A stretch of DNA of 64,000 nt from Croceicoccus bisphenolivorans (GTDB taxonomy: Bacteria > Pseudomonadota > Alphaproteobacteria > Sphingomonadales > Sphingomonadaceae), in assembly GCF_001634625.1 (NCBI RefSeq), contig NZ_LRSE01000016.1, forward strand, positions 1 through 64,000. The letters are read 5' to 3'. Shown in pieces: positions 42,082 through 50,883 of this stretch. The position numbers and the translations under genes were made by a program. The stretch's first letter is position 1, and each line of letters opens with the position of its first letter. The notes under the pieces are model-generated. The model saw nothing but the letters and a program-made list of their open reading frames with translations. It was not told the origin of the DNA and did no database searches.

Positions 42082-44615
42082 AGTCGGAGACCGGGTTCGA
42101 CCACGCGCTCTACGATCGGTTTCCGACCGAGGCCCGGCCCGATGGCGAAGTGCGCGATCTGGAGCGGATCTGGGCCTCGCCCAAGGGCTGGCGGCGGCTG
42201 ACAGCCGTAAACAACAACTACGTCGGATTCTGGTACATCGTTACAGCCTTCGGGTTTTTCCTGGCGGCGGGGGTGCTGGCGCTGGGCATGCGGATTCAGC
42301 TAGCCGCGCCGATGCAGGATGTTCTGGGCGTCGACACCTACAACCAGTTCTTCACCATGCATGGCACGGTGATGATGTTCCTGTTCGCAGTTCCCGCGGT
42401 AGAGGCGATCGGGATCATGCTCTTGCCACAGATGCTGGCTGCCCGCGATCTGCCATTTCCCCGGCTTTCGGCCTATGCCTATTGGGCGTATTTCGTCGGC
42501 GGAACGATGTTCTTCCTCTCGCTGTTCGTCGGACTTGCTCCGGATGGCGGGTGGTTCATGTACCCCCCGCTGACGTCGATTGCCTTCAGCCCCGGCATCA
42601 ACACCGACTTCTGGCTGCTGGGTATCGGATTTATCGAGATTTCGGCCATTGCAGGGGCCATAGAAATCATCGTCGGGGTGCTCCGCACCCGCGCACCGGG
42701 CATGACGCTCGACAAGATGCCAATGTTCGCATGGGCCATGCTGGTCTTTGCCGTGATGATCGTCGTGGCCTTTCCCAGCGTCATCCTCTGCACGATGCTG
42801 CTGGAGATCGAGCGGGCCTTCAACTGGCCGTTCTTCGATGCGACGCGAGGCGGCGACCCGCTGTTATGGCAGCACCTGTTCTGGTTTTTTGGTCATCCGG
42901 AAGTCTACATCATCTTCATTCCCGCCGCGGGTTTGATGAGCATGATGGTCGCCACGGTCGCCCAAACTGAACTGGTCGGCTATCGCCTGAATGTGCTCGC
43001 GCTGGTCGCCACCGGCTTCATCAGTTTCGGCGTGTGGGCGCACCATATGTTCGCCACGGACATGCCGCGCGTTTCGGCGGGCTATTTCTCTGCGGCCAGC
43101 ATGGCAGTCAGCCTGCCCGCAGGTATTCAGGTCTTCTGCTGGATTGCAACGCTGGCCAGTGGCAAAATACGCTGGAGCACGCCTGCGCTGTTCGTAGTAG
43201 GCAGCGTGGTGATCTTTACCATGGGCGGCCTGACCGGGGTCATGGTCGGAATGGTGCCTTTCGACTGGCAGGCACACGATACGTACTTCATCGTTGCCCA
43301 CCTGCATTACGTTTTGATGGGCGGCATGGTATTTCCGATGTTTGCCGCCTTTTACCACTGGCACGGCATGACCAGCAGCCGCGCCCTGTCCGACCATGTG
43401 GGAAGGTGGGTTTTTTGGTTGATGTTCGCTGGGCTGCACATAACCTTTTTCCCCATGCACCTGTCCGGTCTGATGGGCATGCCGCGCCGCATTTATACCT
43501 ATATGCCCGGTCGCGATCTGGATCTGCTCAACCTGATTTCCACGATCGGCGCGTTTATCATGGCGGCGGGCATCCTTTTGTTTCTGATCGATTGCACCCG
43601 CCGCTTTCGCTTTACGGTCGATAACGATGTAGGGAATCTATATGGGGGCGGCACGCTGGAATGGTTGCCGACAGGCCTTTATTCAACCCGATCGATCCCC
43701 GTCATCACCTCGCGTGAGCCGCTATGGGATCGCCCGGATTTGCCGCGCGAAGTTGCCGAAGGGCGATACTTCCTGCCAAATTCCGCAACTGGGCATCGCG
43801 AAACGCTGATCACCTCCCCGCTTTTTGCAGAGCCGCAATATGTGCAGTTGATGCCGGGCCCGTCGGCATGGCCGCTGTCGGCGGCAATCTTCACGGCCGG
43901 ATTTTTTCTTTCGCTGACAGTGCAGGCTTATGCTTTCGCCATCTTTTGTGGCCTTGTTGCCGTGGTCAGCACGCTGCGTTGGGTCTGGGAAACCGATCGG
44001 CCTATCAAGCAGGACAGGGCGGATATCGGGGCTGGCATCGAAATGCCTATAGCGATTACCGGTCCCCAGAGCCACGGCTGGTGGGCACTCAACACGCTGC
44101 TGGTCGTCGTCGGGATGATCGGGTTCATGGCGCTATTCGCCTATTTCTATCTCTCCGGGATTAATGGCGAGGTCTGGCAGACTCCGCCGCCATTGGGCGA
44201 AACCGTTGTCATATTGGGGGTAGAAGCCTTGGCGCTCCTTGGCGCGTGGGGCGGCAGGCGGGTGCTGGCATTGCGCAGTGGCCGGATGGCAGAGGACCTT
44301 CCGTGGATCATACAGGCTGCTGCCGCCGCGCTTTTGACCGGCGCGCTCTGGCTGGACGTCACCGGCTGGCTTGAAAGCGGGCTGCATCCGACCGAAAGCG
44401 GGATGGGCGCGACAGTTTTCATGTTGTCCGTGCTTCAGGGGCAGGTCGTGGCGGTGGCTATCGTCATGGCCATTTATCTCGCCTTTCGCGAGGCGCGCGG
44501 CATCATGACCACGCCGACAAATGTGACTATGGACATCGTCGGACGCTTCATAGGGTATTGCGCGATACAGGGCATGGTTTTCACACTCGTCCCCCGGATA
44601 TTTCCCGGTGGCTGA
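42078..44615 (+). CDS. ctaD: Cytochrome c oxidase, fused subunits I and III (caa3 type)
   Basis: 845 residues, starting at a GTG that overlaps the ctaC stop. The first 560 residues are subunit I: FTMHGTVMMFLF, the crosslinked HPEVYIIFIPAAG motif, WAHHMFATDM and VAHLHYVLMGG with the haem and CuB His ligands. The last 280 residues are a subunit III-like helical region (GWWALNTLLVVVGMIGFMALFAYFYL... FMLSVLQGQVVAVAI). The fusion replaces a separate ctaE. It is the terminal oxidase of the cluster and pumps protons at the inner membrane. Confidence 0.92.
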   Translation: MKSETGFDHALYDRFPTEARPDGEVRDLERIWASPKGWRRLTAVNNNYVGFWYIVTAFGFFLAAGVLALGMRIQLAAPMQDVLGVDTYNQFFTMHGTVMMFLFAVPAVEAIGIMLLPQMLAARDLPFPRLSAYAYWAYFVGGTMFFLSLFVGLAPDGGWFMYPPLTSIAFSPGINTDFWLLGIGFIEISAIAGAIEIIVGVLRTRAPGMTLDKMPMFAWAMLVFAVMIVVAFPSVILCTMLLEIERAFNWPFFDATRGGDPLLWQHLFWFFGHPEVYIIFIPAAGLMSMMVATVAQTELVGYRLNVLALVATGFISFGVWAHHMFATDMPRVSAGYFSAASMAVSLPAGIQVFCWIATLASGKIRWSTPALFVVGSVVIFTMGGLTGVMVGMVPFDWQAHDTYFIVAHLHYVLMGGMVFPMFAAFYHWHGMTSSRALSDHVGRWVFWLMFAGLHITFFPMHLSGLMGMPRRIYTYMPGRDLDLLNLISTIGAFIMAAGILLFLIDCTRRFRFTVDNDVGNLYGGGTLEWLPTGLYSTRSIPVITSREPLWDRPDLPREVAEGRYFLPNSATGHRETLITSPLFAEPQYVQLMPGPSAWPLSAAIFTAGFFLSLTVQAYAFAIFCGLVAVVSTLRWVWETDRPIKQDRADIGAGIEMPIAITGPQSHGWWALNTLLVVVGMIGFMALFAYFYLSGINGEVWQTPPPLGETVVILGVEALALLGAWGGRRVLALRSGRMAEDLPWIIQAAAAALLTGALWLDVTGWLESGLHPTESGMGATVFMLSVLQGQVVAVAIVMAIYLAFREARGIMTTPTNVTMDIVGRFIGYCAIQGMVFTLVPRIFPGG

Positions 44616-44892
44616 TCGCTATCATTCGCACGATCGGCTGATCTATCGGACGATGCTCCTGGCCTTCGCGATTTGGGGAGGGCACTTCATCCTCGCCTAT
44701 GGCGCGGCGCTCGTCTTTCCCGGAACGGCGACTGCCAATGGAATCGCGCTGATCGCTGCCTGCCTTGCCGTGGTTGCCATCGGCATACTGGCCTTTCGGC
44801 TGCCTCGGCCACGACCGACTATAGCGTTCGGCTCTCTCGGCCTCTCGCTTGCCGCAATTGTTTTCGGCACTTTACCCGCAGTCGTGGGTTAG
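44608..44892 (+). CDS. Small three-helix membrane protein of the oxidase cluster
   Basis: 94 residues from a GTG at 44608 that overlaps the ctaD end. Three hydrophobic helices: LLAFAIWGGHFILAYGAALVF, GIALIAACLAVVAIGILAF and FGSLGLSLAAIVFGTLPAVVG. Its position is that of a small oxidase subunit IV-like partner, although I see no diagnostic motif. Confidence 0.65.
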   Translation: MADRYHSHDRLIYRTMLLAFAIWGGHFILAYGAALVFPGTATANGIALIAACLAVVAIGILAFRLPRPRPTIAFGSLGLSLAAIVFGTLPAVVG

Positions 44893-44957
44893 AGGGTGAG
44901 AGGGGGATAATCGTCTCATCCAGAATGGATGCGGGGGGACAGGAGAAGAGGCAACCG

Positions 44958-45398
44958 ATGGACCACACCGTCAACCTGCAAAAACAGCCCTTTACCAATC
45001 CGCTGCATGCCATCGTTCTGGCTTTCCCGGTGGCGCTCTATCCTTCCGCATGGCTCGCGGATATCGCCTATTACAACACCGCCGTAATCCAGTGGACGAA
45101 CTTTGCATCGTGGCTGATTGCCGGGGCCGATCTTTTTGCCGGGATCCTGCTGCTCTTCGCGGTGCTGGGCCTCTTTTTCGGACATGCTCGGCACGCGCGG
45201 GGGCGCGGATTGCTCTATCTCATCGTGGTCGCGGTGATGTTCGCAACCGGCGTCGTGAACGCTTTTCATCATGCGCGAGACGGTTGGCATTCAGTGGGGA
45301 TGACCGGGCTGGTCCTTTCCGCTGCATGCACGGTGCTTGCCTTGATTGCAGCCGTGATCGCCTACGGCAGTATCAAGCACCGGGAGGAGCGCCCGTGA
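44958..45398 (+). CDS. DUF2231-family membrane protein
   Basis: 146 residues from the ATG at 44958, with AGGAGAAG about 9 bases upstream. Four helices: NPLHAIVLAFPVALYPSAWLADIAYY, ASWLIAGADLFAGILLLFAVLGLFF, GLLYLIVVAVMFATGVVNAFHHARD and GMTGLVLSAACTVLALIAAVIAY. The NPLHAIVLAFPVAL opening and a later His-containing helix are the DUF2231 pattern, often found beside cytochromes and PQQ dehydrogenases. It overlaps the next gene by 4 bases. Confidence 0.78.
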   Translation: MDHTVNLQKQPFTNPLHAIVLAFPVALYPSAWLADIAYYNTAVIQWTNFASWLIAGADLFAGILLLFAVLGLFFGHARHARGRGLLYLIVVAVMFATGVVNAFHHARDGWHSVGMTGLVLSAACTVLALIAAVIAYGSIKHREERP

Positions 45399-46738
45399 AC
45401 AAGATTTTTCTCCTTGCCTTGCCCTTGGCAATGACCGTTGGCGGATGTGGTTCGTCCAGCGATCCCTCGCTTGATCAGACTGGTGCGAATCCGGACCTTC
45501 CCGGACAGAACGATGCGCTGCTTCCTGCAATGGAAATTCCGACACCTGTCGGATGGAATGGCGAACTGCCTACCGTTCCCGATGGGTTCACAATTACGCC
45601 GATCGCAGAAAATCTGAAAATCCCCCGTCAGCTGCTGATCTTGCCGAACGGCGACATTCTGGTCGCGGAAGGGTCGGGCGGGAAGGCGCCGAAGGTCCGC
45701 CCCAAAGACGTCATTGCCGGGTGGATCAAAGGCCAAGGCAAAAGTCCGGTGGAGGGCGGCGATCGTCTTACCCTGCTGCGCGATACCGATGGCGATGGGC
45801 AGACCGACTTGCAAACGACTTTCGCCGAAGGATTGGATGCGCCCTACGGACTCGAGTTTGTGGATGGTTCGATCTTTGTCGCCAATCAGGGAAATTTGGT
45901 TCGGTTCGAATACACTGATGGCATGATACAGGCATCTGGCCCCCCGATTGAGGTGACGAAGCTGCCCGCAGTGATCAATCATCACTGGACGAAGGCAATG
46001 ACGGCCAGTTCGAACGGTTCGAAACTGTATGTTGGCATCGGATCGAACAGCAACGTCGGCGAACGCGGTATGGATGTGGAGGAAGATCGTGCCGTTATTT
46101 GGGAAATCGATCCCGAAACCGGCGCAAGTCGCATCTTCGCATCCGGCCTGCGCAATCCGACCGCTCTTGCGATCAATCCGTGGACCGATGCGCTGTGGAC
46201 TGTCGTTAACGAACGCGACGAACTGGGCCCGCAGCTCGTGCCGGATTACATGACCTCGGTGAAGGAAGGCGCGTTCTACGGTTGGCCCTACAGCTATTAT
46301 GGGCAGCATGTTGACCCTCGAATTCAGCCTCAACGTCCTGATCTCGTGCAAAAGGCGATCCGCCCGGATTATGCGCTTGGCTCTCATGTGGCAGCACTAG
46401 GATTGAGCTTCGCAACGAGTGGCGGGCTGGGCGGGCGATTTACCGAAGGCGCTTTCGTCGGCCAGCATGGCAGTTGGAACCGCAAGGATCCGTCGGGATA
46501 CAGGGTGGTCTTTGTGCCTTTCAAGAATGGCAGGCCATCGGGCAAACCCATCGATGTAGCCACCGGGTTTCTCAAGGACGGATATGCAAGAGGGCGACCT
46601 GTGGGCGTAGCCTATGATCGGGAGAGACGCGCCTTGTTTATTGCCGACGATGTTTCCAACACCGTCTGGCGCATTGACCCGACTGTGACAACAGAACCAC
46701 AAGCGACCGAACCAATCCGGCGGTCTAATTCGGACTGA
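45395..46738 (+). CDS. PQQ-dependent sugar (sorbosone) dehydrogenase-like lipoprotein
   Basis: 447 residues from a GTG at 45395 behind GGGAGGAG. A lipoprotein signal ends at TVGGC. The beta-propeller body has blade-type repeats (FTITPIAENLKIPRQLLILPNGDILVAE, DAPYGLEFVDGSIFVAN, HWTKAMTASSNGSKLYVGIGSNSN, ASGLRNPTALAINPWT, GVAYDRERRALFIADDVSNTVWRI) typical of soluble-glucose/L-sorbosone dehydrogenases. It would be periplasmic and could feed electrons through the nearby cytochromes to the caa3 oxidase; that link is inferred. The substrate is unknown. Confidence 0.82.
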   Translation: MNKIFLLALPLAMTVGGCGSSSDPSLDQTGANPDLPGQNDALLPAMEIPTPVGWNGELPTVPDGFTITPIAENLKIPRQLLILPNGDILVAEGSGGKAPKVRPKDVIAGWIKGQGKSPVEGGDRLTLLRDTDGDGQTDLQTTFAEGLDAPYGLEFVDGSIFVANQGNLVRFEYTDGMIQASGPPIEVTKLPAVINHHWTKAMTASSNGSKLYVGIGSNSNVGERGMDVEEDRAVIWEIDPETGASRIFASGLRNPTALAINPWTDALWTVVNERDELGPQLVPDYMTSVKEGAFYGWPYSYYGQHVDPRIQPQRPDLVQKAIRPDYALGSHVAALGLSFATSGGLGGRFTEGAFVGQHGSWNRKDPSGYRVVFVPFKNGRPSGKPIDVATGFLKDGYARGRPVGVAYDRERRALFIADDVSNTVWRIDPTVTTEPQATEPIRRSNSD

Positions 46739-46923
46739 CGGCGCTGGCGCATACCCTATAGATAGTGCGAGGCACCTTGGAGGCTGCCGGGGTAGGGCTA
46801 ATTGGTAGCGCGGGGCAGATATGTTGATTGATGGATGTTGGAAAATCCAGGCAAACTCGAAACAATTCATGCCCAAGTGCGTTGAAATATTATCGTCCAA
46901 ATATCTCTTAAAAGGGACGAAAT

Positions 46924-47163
46924 ATGTCGATCACAATTATTGGAATTGCAGCTGCGGCCAGTTTCGTCGCTTCGGTGTCGGCCGGTTTCTGGCTCATGCT
47001 TCACCTGAACAGCGTTGCATCAGCCTTTGAGGGCAAAGCAGGCCTGGTCGCCTCTGACACGCGCGCGCGCCATTCAAAGCAAGAAGTGCTGGTCGCGATT
47101 GCTGTCCTGCTTGGAGGTGCGGCGCTGTGCATTGCGTTGACGATGAGTGTGATCGTGGCCTGA
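46924..47163 (+). CDS. Small two-helix membrane protein
   Basis: 79 residues behind AAAGGGACG. Two hydrophobic segments: ITIIGIAAAASFVASVSAGFWLML (about 3-26) and EVLVAIAVLLGGAALCIALTMSVIVA (about 54-79). The short linker carries many charged residues. No family is recognised and the neighbours do not suggest a role. Confidence 0.55.
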   Translation: MSITIIGIAAAASFVASVSAGFWLMLHLNSVASAFEGKAGLVASDTRARHSKQEVLVAIAVLLGGAALCIALTMSVIVA

Positions 47164-47253
47164 TAATAGAGATCGAAACCAAGCGCATTTCTTGTGCAAC
47201 CGAATTGTCGACGAAGCGCGTTTTGGCCCTTTGTCGGCAGGGAAGGAAAACCA

Positions 47254-47664
47254 ATGACATCCCCCGCCAAACTCCCGCTCGCCACCGCCATTGCCAGTTC
47301 CTTGGCGGTGGTCGCACTGTCCGGCTGTGCGACTTCCACCATAGGGGCTAGTGCCGAGAGGGGCGAGGCTCGCCTCGCCGAGATGCTCGCTGGGCGAACT
47401 GCTGGCGAGCCGCAAAGCTGCATTGCTGCCTTTGCCGACAATCGCCTCACGGTGATCGACGAAACCGCCGTCGTCTACGATGCGGGCAACACGATCTATG
47501 TCGCGCGACCCGACAACCCGCGTTCGCTCGATACCCAGGATGTGCTCGTCATCGAGCGCACAGGTGGCCAGTTGTGCAAGCAGGATTTCGTGCGGACCGT
47601 GGACAGGACCCTTGGCTTCACAACCGGTGTCGTTTTCCTTGGCGATTTCGTGCCCTACCGCTGA
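47254..47664 (+). CDS. Putative lipoprotein
   Basis: 136 residues from the ATG at 47254 behind GGAAGGAAAA. Signal peptide ending with the lipobox ALSGC (Cys25). The remainder is a small mixed domain (SCIAAFADNRLTVIDETAVVYDAGNTIYVARP... LCKQDFVRTVDRTLGFTTGVVFLGDFVPYR) with two Cys that could pair. Similar lipoproteins of unknown function are common in sphingomonads. It lies 7 bases before the ABM pseudogene. Confidence 0.7.
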   Translation: MTSPAKLPLATAIASSLAVVALSGCATSTIGASAERGEARLAEMLAGRTAGEPQSCIAAFADNRLTVIDETAVVYDAGNTIYVARPDNPRSLDTQDVLVIERTGGQLCKQDFVRTVDRTLGFTTGVVFLGDFVPYR

Positions 47665-47671
47665 TCAAGGG

Positions 47672-48019
47672 ATGGGACCATTCGTCGCCACATACTGCTG
47701 GGAAGTTCAGCCCGGGAAGGAAGAGCAATTCCGTTCGGCATGGCGGCGTGGGACCAAGCTGATCAGGCGTAGGTATGGAAGCCTCGGTTCGCGGCTTCAT
47801 CGCGCGGTCCGGGATGATGACAAGATTTGCTTCGTCGGTGTAGGCGAATGGCCGGACGAGGGCCAGGTGGCGCGAGGCATTCGATGCCGGCATGGCCTAT
47901 GACGAGCCTGCCACGCGCAAATCCTTCCTCGATGCGATCTGCGCCGCGCGGGAGGTGATCCGATGCTGATGGAAGTAACCGACGAGCTACTTGAGGCCGA
48001 TGATAGCGAGAACACCTGA
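47672..48019 (+). pseudogene. Frameshifted copy of the ABM-like gene at 142-477
   Basis: Starts with an ATG reading GPFVATYCWEVQPGKEEQFRSAWRRGT, clearly homologous to 142-477 (GKEEQFR, IRxRYGSLGSRLHR, GEWPD). Near 47880 the frame is lost, and the homology continues one frame over as FDAGMAYDEPATRKSFLDAI. It shifts again near 47962 to MLMEVTDELLEADDSENT, ending at the TGA at 48017-48019. Two frameshifts in under 100 bases make this a decayed copy, unless they are sequencing errors. Confidence 0.8.
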
Positions 48020-48034
48020 TTTGCATTCGCCGAT

Positions 48035-49417
48035 TCAGGTCATGTATTCCGGCCGCACCAGCCGATCGAAAGTCGCTTCGTCCACCAGCCCGAGTTCCAG
48101 CGCCGCCTCGCGCAGGGTGAGCTCCTCGGCATGAGCGTGGGAGGCGATTTTCGCCGCGCTGTCATAGCCGATTTCGGGCGCCAGCGCGGTTACAAGCATC
48201 AGGGACTGGTCGACTAGCTGCGCGATCCGTGCACGGTTAGGCTCGATCCCCTCGACGCAGCGCTCGGCAAAACTTTCCATGCCGGTGGCGAGCAGGTCTA
48301 TCGCGCGGATGACTGCAGCTCCGATCATCGGTTTGAACACGTTGAGTTCGAACGCCCCCTGCATGCCGCCGATAGTGATTGCGTGCTGGTTGCCGATCAC
48401 CTGCGCCGCTACCATGGTTAGCATCTCGCACTGCGACGGGTTGACCTTGCCCGGCATGATCGAGCTTCCTGGCTCGTTGGCCGGCAGGTTCAGTTCGCCT
48501 AGTCCCGAACGGGGGCCGGAGGCGAGCCAACGGATGTCGTTGGCGATCTTGGTCAGCGAAACGGCAAGGGCGCCAAGCGCGCCCGACAGCCGCACCAGAG
48601 CATCGTTCGAAGCGAGCGCCTCGAACGGGTTTGGAGCCGGCGCGAAGTCATATCCCGTCAGGCGCGACAGTTCGGTAGCCATGGCCTTACCGAATCCATC
48701 GGGGGCATTGAGACCCGTTCCGACCGCGGTACCGCCCTGCGCCAGCAAACTGACATCACCGGCGACGAAATCGATGGCCGCGCGATTGGCGTCGAGCTGC
48801 GCAACATAGCCGGAAAATTCCTGCCCGAGGGTGAGCGGGGTTGCATCCTGAAGATGCGTTCGGCCGATCTTGACGATGGTGTCCCAGCTCCGTGCCTTGG
48901 CATCCAGCGCCGTGCGCAGCCGATCCAGGGCAGGAAGCAGCCGTTCCGCGAGCGCCCGGGTAGTGGCAATATGCAGAGCGGTCGGGAAACTGTCGTTAGA
49001 TGACTGGCTCTTGTTCACATGGTCGTTGGGGTGGACGGGGCGCTTGCCGCCGCGGCTTCCGACGAGGATTTCGTTGGCGCGACCAGCGATCACCTCATTA
49101 ACATTCATGTTGCTGTGCGTGCCGCTGCCAGTCTGCCAGGTCGCCAGCGGGAACTGGTCGTCATGTCGCCCCTCGATCACCTCTAGAGCAGCGGTTTCGA
49201 TGGCATCGGCCAGTTCAGCGGACAAGCCATACGCGCGGTTAACCCGCGATGCGGCCAGTTTGACGTTCGCCAACGCGTGAATGATCTCCAGCGGCATCCG
49301 TTCGTGCCTGGCAAAGGGAAAATTGTTCAGGCTGCGCTGCGTCTGAGCGCCCCAATAGCAGTTGCCCGGCACGTCGACCGGGCCGAGGCTGTCGCTTTCG
49401 GTTCGCATTCCCTGCAT
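48035..49417 (-). CDS. fumC: Fumarate hydratase, class II
   Basis: 460 residues from the ATG at 49417 (GAGAGGA upstream); the longer frame lacks support. The class II fumarase landmarks are clear: GAQTQRSLNNFPF near 25-37, TGSGTHSNMNVNEVIA near 95, VHPNDHVNKSQSSNDSFPTALH near 130, and the signature GSSIMPGKVNPSQCE near 315. It interconverts fumarate and malate in the citric acid cycle. A truncated second fumC-like fragment lies at 63581-63862. Confidence 0.92.
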   Translation of the reverse strand: MQGMRTESDSLGPVDVPGNCYWGAQTQRSLNNFPFARHERMPLEIIHALANVKLAASRVNRAYGLSAELADAIETAALEVIEGRHDDQFPLATWQTGSGTHSNMNVNEVIAGRANEILVGSRGGKRPVHPNDHVNKSQSSNDSFPTALHIATTRALAERLLPALDRLRTALDAKARSWDTIVKIGRTHLQDATPLTLGQEFSGYVAQLDANRAAIDFVAGDVSLLAQGGTAVGTGLNAPDGFGKAMATELSRLTGYDFAPAPNPFEALASNDALVRLSGALGALAVSLTKIANDIRWLASGPRSGLGELNLPANEPGSSIMPGKVNPSQCEMLTMVAAQVIGNQHAITIGGMQGAFELNVFKPMIGAAVIRAIDLLATGMESFAERCVEGIEPNRARIAQLVDQSLMLVTALAPEIGYDSAAKIASHAHAEELTLREAALELGLVDEATFDRLVRPEYMT

Positions 49418-49443
49418 GCCAATCCTCTCGCGACCCGTTCGTG

Positions 49444-50052
49444 TCAACCGGGGTAGGGAGACTGCTCCAGCAGCCCGGCGAGATGCGCCGCATTTCCTGC
49501 GACCATTGCGGCGGTTTGCGTAACCTTGTCGGGCACGGCGTCGAGATCCTTGAAATCGACCGATCCCATTGCTTCCCCTACCCAGTAGCACGCGGCGACG
49601 GCAGGAATGGTGAAGCCGACATCATTGAGCGACTGGAACAATTGCGCAGAGGAGAAATGCGCACCGTCCTCGTTGCCCACAATCGCGGCGACCGCCACCA
49701 TCGAATAACTGGGCATGCGCCCCTGATCGTCGGTCTCGCCGAGAAAGGCATCAAGCCGTTCGAGCACGCGTTTGGCAACGCTGCTAACCTGGCCCATCCA
49801 GATCGGCCCGCCGAAAATCAGGATATCATGATCGAGCAATTGGTTGCGCAAGGTAAGCCAGTCATCGTCTTCGCCTTCATCCGATGCAACACCCGGCTTG
49901 ATGTTTAGCGAAGCCACGCGGATGGTGCGGGTGACTACGACCTCGTGCTGTTCGAATGCGTCCTTGAGCACCGAGATCATGGCATCGGTGGAGGACTCGT
50001 CATCCGGGTCGGACTTGAGCGAGCAGTTGAGGGCAAGAGCTTTAAGTGTCAT
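49444..50052 (-). CDS. Flavodoxin-like NAD(P)H-dependent oxidoreductase
   Basis: 202 residues. The flavodoxin-like fold begins LKALALNCSLKSDPDDESSTDAM (FMN phosphate loop). DILIFGGPIWMGQVSSVAKRVLERLD (about 75-100) and a later VAAIVGNEDGAH block correspond to the flavin-binding loops. Likely an FMN-dependent quinone or chromate-type reductase. It is encoded just upstream of fumC on the same strand with a 26-base gap. Confidence 0.78.
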   Translation of the reverse strand: MTLKALALNCSLKSDPDDESSTDAMISVLKDAFEQHEVVVTRTIRVASLNIKPGVASDEGEDDDWLTLRNQLLDHDILIFGGPIWMGQVSSVAKRVLERLDAFLGETDDQGRMPSYSMVAVAAIVGNEDGAHFSSAQLFQSLNDVGFTIPAVAACYWVGEAMGSVDFKDLDAVPDKVTQTAAMVAGNAAHLAGLLEQSPYPG

Positions 50053-50194
50053 TCGATATTAACGGGGCCCGGGCCGCCGTGTTCCGAGATTCGGACAAAG
50101 ATGCGGCCTATCTATCCCGAACGCGGGGACGCAAAAATGATGACCCCGCTGCTCGAACGGCTCACCGATCACTGCCACATCCTCGAGACTGGAA

Positions 50195-50674
50195 ATGACA
50201 ACTTCCGCTTCCGGGCCAGTTTGGCAGCGCCCAAATCCAGAAAGGAAAAATCACCCGATTTACCCACCGCCCGCACAGCGGGACATAATACCCACCCGGG
50301 TCAATTCTCGATGGCAAGCCCGGGTCAGCTTTCAGTGGAAATTAATACACTGGATCATTCTCGGCGTTGCCGTGGCAGTTTTCGCTGGAGCTTTGTTCCT
50401 GGTGCGTAGCCAGGTCAGCGTCACCGACTGCGAGTACATGTCAGCCATGATCCCGCATCACTCGATCGCAGTGCTCACCAGTGAGAGGACGCAAATCAAG
50501 GACGCATGCGCGCGCGAACTGGCTAACGGCATCATTCGCGCCCAGCGCAAGGAAATCGCCGAGATAAAATGGCTGGTCAACGACATAGGCGCCAATGGCA
50601 TGGCGGCTTCGACGGAGGCCGCGAAAGCGCGTCCGGTGCCCGAATTCGAAGGATATTTGAATGAGGGCGACTGA
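50195..50674 (+). CDS. DUF305-family protein, N-terminally shortened
   Basis: 159 residues. One membrane helix (KLIHWIILGVAVAVFAGALFLV, about 49-70) followed by CEYMSAMIPHHSIAVLTSERTQIKDACARELANGIIRAQRKEIAEIKWLV, which is the DUF305 core (copper-related or unknown function). Related proteins usually have several membrane helices before this core. Here they are replaced by a hydrophilic Pro/Arg/Gln-rich N-terminus, which suggests a 5-prime truncation or rearrangement. It may still be expressed. Confidence 0.6.
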   Translation: MTTSASGPVWQRPNPERKNHPIYPPPAQRDIIPTRVNSRWQARVSFQWKLIHWIILGVAVAVFAGALFLVRSQVSVTDCEYMSAMIPHHSIAVLTSERTQIKDACARELANGIIRAQRKEIAEIKWLVNDIGANGMAASTEAAKARPVPEFEGYLNEGD

Positions 50675-50680
50675 ACCCCC

Positions 50681-50722
50681 CGCCTGACGACAGAATAACG
50701 GTTAGCGTTTGCCAGTCAGGCG
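50681..50722 (+). terminator. Hairpin downstream of the DUF305 gene
   Basis: CGCCTGAC (50681-50688) pairs with GTCAGGCG (50715-50722), an exact 8-base stem with a 26-base loop. ACCCCC before it and GGGGT after it can extend the pairing. There is no T run, so it could be a transcript-end structure or simply a folded leader. Confidence 0.35.
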
Positions 50723-50883
50723 AAGTGTGGGGTCCTTCGTTTGAGCCTGAATCGAGCCCTGTCTGTCCCGTTCGCCAGTTGCGCGGTGCAACGATTATCT
50801 ACGAGGCCGTTGTTTTAATGAGACTGAGCGAGCGTCAGAGAACCTGTTGGCTCGCGGATGTCCCAGAAAAACGGAGAAGATTA

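Noticed and set aside
46780..46830. tRNA-like stretch (GGGCTAATTGGTAGCGC)
   Set aside because: Resembles a tRNA D-arm, but no matching acceptor stem, anticodon arm or T-arm follows, so it is not a tRNA gene.
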